Below are positions 16,743 through 25,322 of a stretch of DNA of 64,000 nt, piece by piece. Position numbers and translations under genes: made by a program. Source of the DNA: PFJX01 sp044227325 (GTDB lineage Bacteria > Pseudomonadota > Gammaproteobacteria > Burkholderiales > Thiobacillaceae); the NCBI GenBank assembly GCA_044227325.1, contig JBGAFI010000007.1, forward strand, positions 62,001 through 126,000, given 5' to 3'. The notes beneath the pieces were generated by a model. That model was not told where the DNA came from. It saw nothing but the letters and a program-made list of their open reading frames with translations, and did no database searches. The stretch's first letter is position 1. Each line of letters starts with the position of its first letter.

Positions 16743-18066
16743 AGAAGACTCTCCGCATCCTCGTCGTAGCCCTGGCCATGGCCCCATGCCCGCCATCCTA
16801 TGCCGAGTCGCTGCAATCCCAGGCCGAATCCATGTTCACAGGCATGGCCAACGTCACGGCGCCCCAGGCCTTCAAGGGCCAGACCATGAACACCTACACG
16901 GCCGGTTCCATGTTCGTCCGGGTGCCCAACAAGACCTACCAGCTCCTATCCGCGCAAGCGCCATACCTGCGCGCCGGCAACGGCTGCTCCGGTATCGACG
17001 CCTTCGCGGGTTCGTTCAGCCATATCTCGGCAGAGGGCTTCAAGGACATGCTCAAGGGCATCACCTCGGCCTTGCCGGGCGTCCTGTTCCAGTTGGCCAT
17101 CAAGTCGGTGGAGCCGCTCCTGGGCGACACCATGGAATGGTTCAACTCCATCGCCACCATGGTCAACCGGGCCAACATCTCCAGTTGCGAGGCGGCGAAG
17201 ATGGCGGCGTACGAGGGCTATCAGATGCTGGGCATGGCCACCGCCAAGAACTGCGAGCAGATCGCCTGGCTGACCGGGAAGGCGAGCGATGGCGCGGCGG
17301 CGCGGGAGTATTGCAAGAACACCGGCAACGTCGACACGGTCATGGCGTCCGCCAACGCCTCCACCGACCCCAACATCAAGGAACTGCCGCCCTTCCGGGG
17401 CAATCTGGTCTGGCAGTCCCTCAAGAAGATGCCCCACCTGGACGACTCCGACCGGGAAGTCATCATGTCCGTGACCGGGACGACGATCTACCCACAGACC
17501 TACACTGATGGCTCCAACCATCCCGGCTCGCTGGGCCCGGCCGACCTGAAGACCTCCACCTTGCTCTACGCCGACGGCGGGCCGTGCGGGGCCAACAATA
17601 TCCAGCTGCTGAGCTGCGGCGGCGACACGACGGATTGCCTGAACCCAACCTATTCCTGCCGAGACTTCACCTCCATGAGCCAGCGGGTGGCGGACATAAT
17701 GGCCTCCTTGGCGGGCAAGATCAGTTCGTCAACAACAGCGCCATCTCGGAATCGTTGCGCGCCCAGTTCAACGACTACGTGGCCGTCGAATTCGTCCACG
17801 CCATGATGTCGCGCATGGTCAACGAGGCCATGAACGCGGGCTTGCAGAATGCCAAATTGCTGCCGCCGCAGACCGAGCAGTTGCGTAACCACATCGACCT
17901 GGCCCGCCAGTTCATCCAGCAGCTCAACGCCGACCGCCAGGTGGCGGCGCAGAAGGCCCAGGTCGCCACCACCATCATCCAGCAAGTCGCCCAACTGGAA
18001 CGCGACCTGCGTGCCGCCATGCCGCAGCAGGTCCGCGACCTGTTGGCCTATTCGGCCCTGCGCTGA
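16739..18066 (+). pseudogene. traH: traH, interrupted by a frameshift
   Basis: TraH is a periplasmic pilus-assembly protein that works with TraF. From 16739 the frame encodes a normal TraH N-terminal and middle part (signal peptide, then QAESMFTGMANVTAP). Near 17720, after MASLAGKI, it runs into a non-TraH tail and stops at 17806 (355 residues). The proper C terminus (FVNNSAISESLRAQF, then a coiled-coil region to AYSALR) continues in another frame to 18066. The total of 1328 bases is one short of 443 codons, so a single missing base would restore a protein of about 442 residues, close to F TraH (458). It could be a real mutation or a sequencing error. I see no slippery sequence. Confidence 0.8.
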
Positions 18067-18078
18067 CCGGGAAGGATC

Positions 18079-20988
18079 GTGGCCGGCTACACCATTTTCA
18101 GCTACGGCGACGTCGACACGCTGGCGTTGATCTTCAACGCCCTTGCCGCCATGACCGGCGGTTCGAGCATGGCCGGCGCCATCGCCATGGTGTTGATCCT
18201 CGGCTTCTTCGGTGCCCTGATCGCCATGGCGGTGATGAAGCACATGTATGGCATCCACTGGCTGATCGCGGTGTTCCTGATCAACGGCGTGCTCCTGGTG
18301 CCCAAGACCACGGTCCAGATCGTCGACAAGACGGCGATGCAAGCCCCGGTCCTGGTGGACAACGTACCCTGGGGCATCGGCGCCCTGGCCTCCATCGTAA
18401 CCAGCGTCGGCTCAGGCCTCACCGAGATGTTCGAGACTGCCTTCCAGGTCCTGCCGGCGGCACTGACCGGCAATGCCATCGTGACCCTGCCGGCCGATCT
18501 GACCTATGAGAAAACCGGGATGATGTTCGGCGCCACCTTGATCCGCGAGGCCTCCAAGACCCGGTTCCAGGATCCGGTGTTCGAGACGGACCTGGTCAAC
18601 TTCATCGCCAACTGCACCATCTACGACATCTCCCAGGGGTTGATTGACGCGAACGCGTTCAACAACGCCAAGGACCTCTGGCCACTGATGGCCAACACCA
18701 ACCAGGCCCGATTCACCACCCTGCATGGCACCAACGGGGCGGTGGATTCGTATGCGTGCCCAGTGGCCTACGCCTCCCTCGATGCCGCCATGGCCAGCCA
18801 GGTGACGCAGCAAATCACCAACATGGCGGTGTTCGTCAACCCGGCCCTGAGAGCCAATCTCGGCCAATCGATCACGCCAGCGATGTCGAGCGCCGCGGCG
18901 GCCGATCTGGATGCCCAGCTCATGGCGGCCTACAACCGTTCCGCCCTGGGCGGCGCGGCCGCCACCACCGCCCAGATCATCCGCCAACATGGCCTGATCA
19001 ACGCGGTGAACGGTGCCGGCGCGATATTCAGCCAGCGGACCAACGACCCCTCGGCGCTGATGCTCGGCATGGCCCAGGCCCAGACCACGGCCGCGCACAA
19101 TGCCCAGAAGATCGTCGGCGGCAAGATCGCCGAATCGGCGCTGCCGCTGCTGCACAACGGCATCACCGCCATTGTCTATACAGCCTTCCCGCTGGTGATC
19201 CTGATCGCCTTGCTTCTGGGTGGTCTGGGCGCGATCCGCGTGCTCAAGATGTACAGCCTGTCTCTGGTCTGGCTGGCCATGTGGCCGCCGCTCTATGCGG
19301 TGGTGAATTTCCTGCACTCCACCAAGGCCGCCAAGGCGACGGCGCTGGCTGGCTATGCCAACAGCATTCAGGGGGTGACCCTGGCCACGGCGCCGAGTAT
19401 CTACGACACCACGATGTCCGAACTGGCCATCACCAGCTGGCTGCTGGTCTCGGTGCCGGTCATCGCCAGCGCCATAGTGTTCGGCATGGACAAGTTGGCC
19501 AACGCCGGCATCGGCTTCATGACCGCCATGGGCACGTCGGCCAGCTTCGGCTCGCGCCAGGCCGGCGACTACGCAGGCAACCTCAGTCTGGACAAGATGG
19601 ACCTGGCGCCGAACTACACCAGTGCATTCATGAGCCAGTACGGCAATGCCCTGGGCACCAGTACCTCTGACTTGCTGACCGGGGATTACCGGTATCGCGC
19701 CAACCTTGGCCAGTCGGCCGCCTCTCTGGGCACCTCCACCGAAATCGGTAATCGGCTGTCCACAGCCTCGGCCAATGCCGATCGGCTGGCATCCCATGAA
19801 ACTGAGGCCGCCCAGAAGGCGGATACGGCCACTCTGGCGCATATCCTGGGCGAAACGCACAGGGAAGGGGTGGACAGCGCCTACAGCAAGGGTGCGCGCC
19901 ATGGCGACAATGCCAGTCTGGGCACCAAGATCGACAAGGTTCATGAGATCACGGATCAGCTCAAACGGGATCTGGGGATTACCGATACGAATACCGCTTC
20001 GAGCGCACTGAATTTTGCATTGGGGGTGGGATATACCAGCGCTTCAGGTCGCCAGAAGGCGGCCGAATCGGTCAAGGAAATGCTGCCAGTCAAAGCGGGA
20101 CTCGATTCCAGAGGGCAGCAGGCCAATGAAAACACGGTCAAGGTCGCACTGGACAAGGCGCGTTCAGCAGCCATCAAGGCGGGCATTACCGACACCCGCT
20201 CGCTCACCGAGGAATACGTCAAGACCGAGGACTTCCAGCAACGTATCAGCCAGGGCGACGAGCGGGCTCGGCAAATACAAGCCTCGCACCAGGAAGCCCT
20301 GACGCACACCCACGCCGCCCAGAAGTCCCACGAACAGTCTCAGGAATACCGCCAGAGTGCGGAGAAGGTCATGGCCATGGCGGCGCGGGGTGAGATCAAT
20401 TGGGTGCCCGAATTCCACAATTATGTCCGCCAGCACGCCCTCAACGCGCCGGACGAGCATGGCATACGGGACATGGGCGAGTTGACCGGTGAGAAGGCCG
20501 CCTACTGGATGAGCAAATTCTTCTCCGAAGGGGAGATGGGGCGCGCCATGGACGGCTCGCCGGCCTGGATGGAGCGGGTCGGGTTTACGCCGACCCGGCA
20601 TCCCATGGCGCCGGAGACGAACGCCGATCTGGGCTCACGCTACGTCGGGATGGCAGCGCCGACGATCGACGGCCAGGCGGTGACAACGGAATCGGTAAGG
20701 GAGCAGAACCAATTCGATCGGACGCTGGTGCCGGGTGTACCCGGTTACCGCGATCCGGAAGCTAAGGGCAGGGCGCTTGAGAAGACGGTCTCGGCCGGTA
20801 AGACCGCCAATCAGTCGGCCCAGGCGGCAGTCGAGACCGAGATCGGCAGAAAAGACAAACAACTCAATCAGCAGTACCAGACCAAGACTGAGAACCTGAA
20901 CTGGGCCAATGAGGCATTCGGAACCGACGGGGTGTCGGATGCCGTCAAGAAAGGCGCGAAGAAACTGGGAGCGACGGGGAAATGGTAG
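18079..20988 (+). CDS. traG: Type-F mating-pair and pilus protein TraG
   Basis: This 969-residue inner-membrane protein has several N-terminal membrane segments (within about residues 25-95 and 365-480) and a long hydrophilic, helix-rich C-terminal half. TraG works in pilus assembly (N-terminal half), and in mating-pair stabilisation and entry exclusion (C-terminal half, which in F and SXT contacts the recipient's exclusion protein). The GTG at 18079 has GGGAAGGA just upstream. It closes the transfer operon, as in F and SXT. Confidence 0.92.
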   Translation: MAGYTIFSYGDVDTLALIFNALAAMTGGSSMAGAIAMVLILGFFGALIAMAVMKHMYGIHWLIAVFLINGVLLVPKTTVQIVDKTAMQAPVLVDNVPWGIGALASIVTSVGSGLTEMFETAFQVLPAALTGNAIVTLPADLTYEKTGMMFGATLIREASKTRFQDPVFETDLVNFIANCTIYDISQGLIDANAFNNAKDLWPLMANTNQARFTTLHGTNGAVDSYACPVAYASLDAAMASQVTQQITNMAVFVNPALRANLGQSITPAMSSAAAADLDAQLMAAYNRSALGGAAATTAQIIRQHGLINAVNGAGAIFSQRTNDPSALMLGMAQAQTTAAHNAQKIVGGKIAESALPLLHNGITAIVYTAFPLVILIALLLGGLGAIRVLKMYSLSLVWLAMWPPLYAVVNFLHSTKAAKATALAGYANSIQGVTLATAPSIYDTTMSELAITSWLLVSVPVIASAIVFGMDKLANAGIGFMTAMGTSASFGSRQAGDYAGNLSLDKMDLAPNYTSAFMSQYGNALGTSTSDLLTGDYRYRANLGQSAASLGTSTEIGNRLSTASANADRLASHETEAAQKADTATLAHILGETHREGVDSAYSKGARHGDNASLGTKIDKVHEITDQLKRDLGITDTNTASSALNFALGVGYTSASGRQKAAESVKEMLPVKAGLDSRGQQANENTVKVALDKARSAAIKAGITDTRSLTEEYVKTEDFQQRISQGDERARQIQASHQEALTHTHAAQKSHEQSQEYRQSAEKVMAMAARGEINWVPEFHNYVRQHALNAPDEHGIRDMGELTGEKAAYWMSKFFSEGEMGRAMDGSPAWMERVGFTPTRHPMAPETNADLGSRYVGMAAPTIDGQAVTTESVREQNQFDRTLVPGVPGYRDPEAKGRALEKTVSAGKTANQSAQAAVETEIGRKDKQLNQQYQTKTENLNWANEAFGTDGVSDAVKKGAKKLGATGKW

Positions 20989-21008
20989 TGGGAGAGCGAG
21001 CCACGAGC

Positions 21009-21236
21009 TCAGTCTTCGCCATGTCTACGATACATGTTGCCAGCGAAGTGCCGGTAGGACGGGTGCGTCACGATGTCATCGTCTCCCAGATGATCATCGG
21101 ACTGGCCAGCAGCATCCGAAGCGCCAAATCGTTCAACCAGCTTGATGACGATCCACGTCACCAGAGCCACGCCGATCACGATGGCAAAGCGCCATGGGGT
21201 CATGTCGTCCCATGCATACCAAGCTGTGTTGTCCAT
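21009..21236 (-). CDS. Small membrane protein opposite the end of the transfer operon
   Basis: This 75-residue protein has one membrane helix (about residues 16-36, AIVIGVALVTWIVIKLV) and a hydrophilic tail. AGGGAAAA lies upstream of the ATG. It sits directly after traG on the other strand. In SXT-like elements a small inner-membrane exclusion protein is encoded just after traG, so an exclusion role is possible. I see no sequence similarity that would prove it. Confidence 0.5.
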   Translation of the reverse strand: MDNTAWYAWDDMTPWRFAIVIGVALVTWIVIKLVERFGASDAAGQSDDHLGDDDIVTHPSYRHFAGNMYRRHGED

Positions 21237-21343
21237 GAAGTTTTCCCTGTTTCTTCGTTCTTGAGCAGCTTCAGTTTAGGCCTGCGGTATGTGGCATGCA
21301 ACGCATTGGCAGGTTGCATGCGTCTTCAATGAAAGGAAATGTC

Positions 21344-21673
21344 ATGAAATCACACCATGTCACGGTTCTCTTCGCCATGGGCCTGCTTGTCTGTGGATCC
21401 GTCAAGGCCGCCGAGCCGTCAGCGCCGGACATCGTCAAGGGTCAGGGCTCGAAGGAAGTGGCCGCGAGGACGCAGGAGCCATCAGCAGGCCAAGGACAGA
21501 AGCTGAAAAACGGGGATGTCTGCTGGACACGGGGTTTGCCTACCGAGGTGTGGAATTGTTCATTTCTTGGCGGGGTCACCATCAGTCGGGTCTACGACCG
21601 CGGTTGGCGGGTGGCGGACATGAGCGTCGGCGGAAATGGCGCGCCGGCCTTTCTGGTGATTGAAGAGCAATGA
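21344..21673 (+). CDS. Small exported protein of unknown function
   Basis: This 109-residue protein has a signal peptide (about residues 1-23, ending VKAAE), a low-complexity linker and a C-terminal domain with two cysteines (DVCWTRGLPTEVWNCSFL) that may form a disulfide. The ATG at 21344 follows AGGAAA. An upstream ATG at 21296 would place 16 residues before the signal peptide. Its stop overlaps the next lipoprotein gene, so the two are probably one envelope unit after the transfer operon. Confidence 0.7.
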   Translation: MKSHHVTVLFAMGLLVCGSVKAAEPSAPDIVKGQGSKEVAARTQEPSAGQGQKLKNGDVCWTRGLPTEVWNCSFLGGVTISRVYDRGWRVADMSVGGNGAPAFLVIEEQ

Positions 21674-22224
21674 AGCCGGCCATCCTGGGCCTATTCCTGG
21701 TCGCGCTCACGGTCTCAGGCTGCCAGTCCGTTCCCCCGCAGCCCAGGGACTTGGTCAACGAGGAGGAAGAAAAAGCCTTCATTGTGAAGCGTGGGATCGA
21801 CCAGATGCGAGACCCAGACACGGGAGAGTCCTACCATGTGATTTGCGAGGCATGCGCAAAGCCGACTATCAAGTCGCGATACCGGCCACCTCTGCCGGTG
21901 GCCTCGACCATGGCCCCCGCTGTACCCGACCAAGCGAACCCCATTCCTGTCTTGGTTCATAAAGCAGTACCAGTGCCGGTTCCCACCTCTGTTACCGAGT
22001 CGGCAGCGCAGTCGGCCGTGATCAAGCACCTTGTGCCATTTGCATTCGGCCGTTCAAAGCTAGGCCCACAAGGTCGCGATGCCATGGATGACATATTGGC
22101 GGTAGCCAGAGAGGCCGTATTTCCCCCGCCAAAATATCCACCAGCTTCTGCATCGACTGTTTCTCGGAAACGAACGAAACCGACGCTGGCCGGGCAGCGA
22201 ATCGGCGTGCTGTGGTTCTCATAG
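21670..22224 (+). CDS. Lipoprotein with a start of an OmpA-like domain, probably frameshifted at the 3' end
   Basis: This 184-residue predicted lipoprotein has lipobox VSGC (cysteine at 18). After a proline-rich linker the sequence VPFAFGRSKLGPQGRDAMDDIL starts an OmpA-like peptidoglycan-binding domain, then breaks near 22110 into an unlikely proline- and basic-rich tail. In another frame the DNA can be read on as ISPAKISTSFCIDCF and then ETDAGRAANRRAVV up to about 22300, which resembles the expected OmpA-type continuation. I infer a recent frameshift that truncates the domain. It would otherwise tie the outer membrane to the wall near the pilus. Confidence 0.6.
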   Translation: MKPAILGLFLVALTVSGCQSVPPQPRDLVNEEEEKAFIVKRGIDQMRDPDTGESYHVICEACAKPTIKSRYRPPLPVASTMAPAVPDQANPIPVLVHKAVPVPVPTSVTESAAQSAVIKHLVPFAFGRSKLGPQGRDAMDDILAVAREAVFPPPKYPPASASTVSRKRTKPTLAGQRIGVLWFS

Positions 22225-22627
22225 GGCCCACCTTGAAGGCCATGGAGGCGATCGATCTAAACCACAGAGATCTATGCCGTTCCGAAGTCGAGCAGCGTTG
22301 AACAACCCACCATCTCAAAAAAAGCCATCCCTTTACGTGTGACATGTCACGCGTTTTGGTAACGTCCAAACCGTAGCAGGCCACGCTGCCAATCGGTGCA
22401 TCGGCATCATTATGTGGCCGAGACCGGAGGCTATGGAAAAGCACTGCCAATGAGGTCCGGTCTTAGCCGTTCAGCATGCGCACGTCATCGTGCTTTTACC
22501 TGTGTTGGAACGGATACTTGTAAGTTCAGAAATTGTGACGCATGATGTCATCAATTTGATTATATAATAAAGTCAACTATGCAAGTCAAGCATGCTGTTG
22601 CTGGTCTAACGGTAACGATCTCGGATC
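22225..22627 (+). promoter_or_regulatory. Upstream regulatory region of the defence operon
   Basis: This is an AT-rich stretch in a GC-rich neighbourhood. A good -10 hexamer TATAAT lies at 22563-22568, about 60 bases before the WYL gene start. Just upstream is an inverted pair TGAC-N7-GTCA at 22536-22550, in the place of the -35 element. The -35 itself is poor, as in repressed or activator-dependent promoters. WYL proteins such as BrxR and CapW bind inverted repeats in their own promoters, so this pair is a candidate operator. The part before 22480 holds the out-of-frame remnant of the lipoprotein's OmpA domain and nothing else I recognise. Confidence 0.5.
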
Positions 22628-23548
22628 GTGGATGAGTATCGGATACCTATGCGCGCACAATGGGGCGAGTCCCTGAGCCAAGCCCAGCGGGAGCGTCTGG
22701 CCTACATCGACTTCCGGCTTTACTTCTTTGGCGAGATCGGGCGGCCCGATCTGGCAAGCCGCTTCGGCGTCGCGCCGGCGGGAGCGACACGAGACATTGC
22801 CCTCTATCGGGAAATCGCTCCGCAGAACATTGAGTTCGATGGGAGCAGCAAGGTCTACCGGATCGGCAAGCAGTTCCTGCCTATCTTCGAGCATGCCTCG
22901 CAACGCGTGCTGTCAACGCTGTCTCTGGGCTTTGGCGTTGGCGTAAGCGGTGAAACGCAACCGCTTTTTCCCTGCGAGTCGCCCACCGCCTTGAGCACCC
23001 CCAGGATGGATGTGCTGGCCCCGGTCTGCCGGGCGATCCACGCCAAGCGGCCAGTCGCCATCCGCTACCACTCGATGAGCAGCGGCGAGTCCGAGCGGGT
23101 CATCGTGCCCTTCGCGTTGGTGGACACCGGTCTGCGCTGGCACGTCCGTGCCTTTGATCGCAAGAGCGGCGAGTTTCGCGATTTCGTCGTCACGCGCATC
23201 GAAGCGCCAACCCTGCTCGATGAGGAGCCACAGCCTAACGAGCGCCCGGACAACGACATCCAGTGGACGCGCATCGTCGAGTTGGACTTCGTGCCGCATC
23301 CACGTCTTGAGCGTCCCGAGATTATCAAGATGGACTATGGGATGACGGACGGTTTGATCCGGATACGCGTGCGCGCAGCGGTTGCGGGATACATGCTGCT
23401 GCGCTGGAGCGTGGACTGCTCGCCCGATCACAGCCTCACAGATGAACAGTACCGACTATGGCTCAGCGATCCGCTGGCGTTGTACGGAGTTGAGAACGCA
23501 AAGTTGGCACCGGGGTACCGAGCGCCGAACAGCCAAAACAAACGATAG
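22628..23548 (+). CDS. WYL-domain transcriptional regulator (BrxR/CapW-like architecture)
   Basis: This 306-residue regulator has a winged helix near the N terminus (about residues 20-75, ADLASRFGV-type helix as RPDLASRFGVAPAGATRD), a WYL domain (about 135-205, RYHSMSSGESERVIVPFAL, WHVRAFD) and a C-terminal extension (about 220-290). This is the layout of BrxR and CapW, dimeric repressors that sit first in BREX and CBASS loci. The start is a GTG at 22628. An ATG at 22649 is an alternative. It precedes the nuclease and type I genes by 16 bases on the same strand, so it probably controls the whole operon. Confidence 0.85.
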   Translation: MDEYRIPMRAQWGESLSQAQRERLAYIDFRLYFFGEIGRPDLASRFGVAPAGATRDIALYREIAPQNIEFDGSSKVYRIGKQFLPIFEHASQRVLSTLSLGFGVGVSGETQPLFPCESPTALSTPRMDVLAPVCRAIHAKRPVAIRYHSMSSGESERVIVPFALVDTGLRWHVRAFDRKSGEFRDFVVTRIEAPTLLDEEPQPNERPDNDIQWTRIVELDFVPHPRLERPEIIKMDYGMTDGLIRIRVRAAVAGYMLLRWSVDCSPDHSLTDEQYRLWLSDPLALYGVENAKLAPGYRAPNSQNKR

Positions 23549-23564
23549 GGAAAGAACAAACGCA

Positions 23565-25322
23565 ATGGCCAAAACACTTGAAGCCCACGACAAGCTGATC
23601 CGGGAGATATTCGAAGGCAGCTACCAGTTCGAGATTCCGGACTACCAGCGCCCTTACGCCTGGACGACCGAGCAGGCAGGCGAGTTGTTCGACGATCTAA
23701 TCTCAGCCATGGAGGACGCCCGAGTCTCCGGCGCGACCAGCCAATACTTCCTCGGCAGCATCGTTCTGATCAAGAACGACCGGGAGCCGAAATCGTCGGT
23801 GGTCGATGGCCAGCAGCGCCTGTCCACGCTGACGATGCTGTTCGCAGTGCTGCGCGAGGCCATGCCGCACGCCGCCGACGACATCACCGATTTCCTTTAC
23901 AAGAAGGGCAAGGTCAGCCTAGGTGAGAAGAACGAATACCGCCTGACCGCCCGTGAGGAAGATGCCGACTTCTTCCGCACCAACATTCAAGAGCCGGGCG
24001 GCATCGCGCAGTTGGTCGCCAGCACCGACAAGCTGGAAGACAGCCGACTGCGTTACCGCGAAAACGCCACACTGCTGCTGGGCAGGGCCAAGGCGCAACC
24101 GCCTGCTGACCTGATCGCGCTGTGGCAGTTCCTCGCCAACGACTGCTCGCTGGTCGTCATCTCCACGCCCGATCTTGAAGCCGCGTATCGCATCTTCTCC
24201 GTGCTGAATAACCGGGGGCTCGACCTCGCACCCATCGACATCATCAAGGCGCAGGTTCTGGGCCTGATCCGCACCACCGCAGGCGACGTCAAGAGCCGCG
24301 CGTATGCCAAAGAGTGGAGCCGGACTGAAAACGCGCTGGGCCGCGACGCCTTCGGCGATCTGTTCGGCCATATCCGCACCATCTATGCCAAGCAGAAACA
24401 GCGGGCCACGCTGGTCAAGGAATTCCAGGAGCACGTCACTGAGTACAAGGCTCCCGTCGACCTGATCGACAAGGTGATCAAGCCCTACGCAGAAGTGTGG
24501 GACTTCGTGCGCGCCGCCGACTTCGAGGCCACCGAGCACGCCGAGACGATCAACGAGCACCTGTCCTGGCTCAACCGCGTGGACTTCAAAGACTGGGTGC
24601 CCCCGGCACTGGTGTATTTCAAGCGCTTCCGGCAAAAGCCCAAGCTGCTCGCCGAATTTTTCCAGTCGCTGGAACGGCTGACCTATTTCCTGCTGGTCAC
24701 CAAGGTGGGCATCAACGAGCGCATCGAAACCTACGCCGCGCTCACCAAGGAAATCGAACCGGAGACTTTCAAGGGCGAGCTAACCGAGCTCACCACGCTC
24801 GCACTGACTGACGCCCAAAAGCGCAAGTTCGTCGCGGCACTCGATGGCGACGTTTACGACGATCTGCCCAAGGCACGGATGGCGCTGGTCTTGCGCCTTG
24901 AATCATTGGTGCGGGCCCCCGGAGTGCAACTGCAGAACGCCGTGTCGTTGGAGCACGTGCTACCGCAAACACCGCCGGATGGCTCGGACTGGCTCCAGTG
25001 GTTCCCCGACGAGAACGAACGGGAAGCGTGGACACACCGCCTGGCCAACTTGGTTCCGCTTGACCGGAACAAGAACTCGTCCGCCAGCAACTACGACTTC
25101 GCCAAGAAGAAGAATGTGTACTTCAAGGGCAAGGGCACTGCGTCACCTTTCGTGCTGACCCAGGAAGTCCGCTCGGAAGATAAATGGACACCGGTGATGC
25201 TGATTGATAGGCAGAACCGCCTCGTCGGCGTGCTCAAAAAACACTGGGGTCTTGAGGTGTCGCCAACCGAATCTGTCAGCAAAGCGCCTGACACCACAAC
25301 AGCTATTCAAGGGCAGGCTTGA
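23565..25322 (+). CDS. DUF262-DUF1524 protein (GmrSD/BrxU-like type IV restriction nuclease)
   Basis: This 585-residue single-chain protein has an N-terminal DUF262 ParB-like nucleotidase domain with DGQQRLSTL at about residues 80-88 and FEIPDYQRPYAW at 22-33. The C-terminal DUF1524 HNH-like nuclease domain has LEHVLPQT at about 462-469 and LANLVPLDRNKN at about 492-503. GmrSD and BrxU of this build cut DNA with modified cytosines using nucleotide hydrolysis. I infer restriction of modified phage DNA, complementing the type I system that cuts unmodified DNA. Its stop overlaps the hsdM start (TGATG). Confidence 0.88.
   Translation: MAKTLEAHDKLIREIFEGSYQFEIPDYQRPYAWTTEQAGELFDDLISAMEDARVSGATSQYFLGSIVLIKNDREPKSSVVDGQQRLSTLTMLFAVLREAMPHAADDITDFLYKKGKVSLGEKNEYRLTAREEDADFFRTNIQEPGGIAQLVASTDKLEDSRLRYRENATLLLGRAKAQPPADLIALWQFLANDCSLVVISTPDLEAAYRIFSVLNNRGLDLAPIDIIKAQVLGLIRTTAGDVKSRAYAKEWSRTENALGRDAFGDLFGHIRTIYAKQKQRATLVKEFQEHVTEYKAPVDLIDKVIKPYAEVWDFVRAADFEATEHAETINEHLSWLNRVDFKDWVPPALVYFKRFRQKPKLLAEFFQSLERLTYFLLVTKVGINERIETYAALTKEIEPETFKGELTELTTLALTDAQKRKFVAALDGDVYDDLPKARMALVLRLESLVRAPGVQLQNAVSLEHVLPQTPPDGSDWLQWFPDENEREAWTHRLANLVPLDRNKNSSASNYDFAKKKNVYFKGKGTASPFVLTQEVRSEDKWTPVMLIDRQNRLVGVLKKHWGLEVSPTESVSKAPDTTTAIQGQA

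Noticed and set aside
17690..17730. Programmed ribosomal frameshift in traH
   Set aside because: I find no slippery heptamer or downstream structure at the change of frame, so a mutation or sequencing error is more likely.
18412..19944. 510-codon open frame antisense to traG
   Set aside because: The low-complexity Gly/Arg/His-rich product fits a shadow frame. TraG is well supported.
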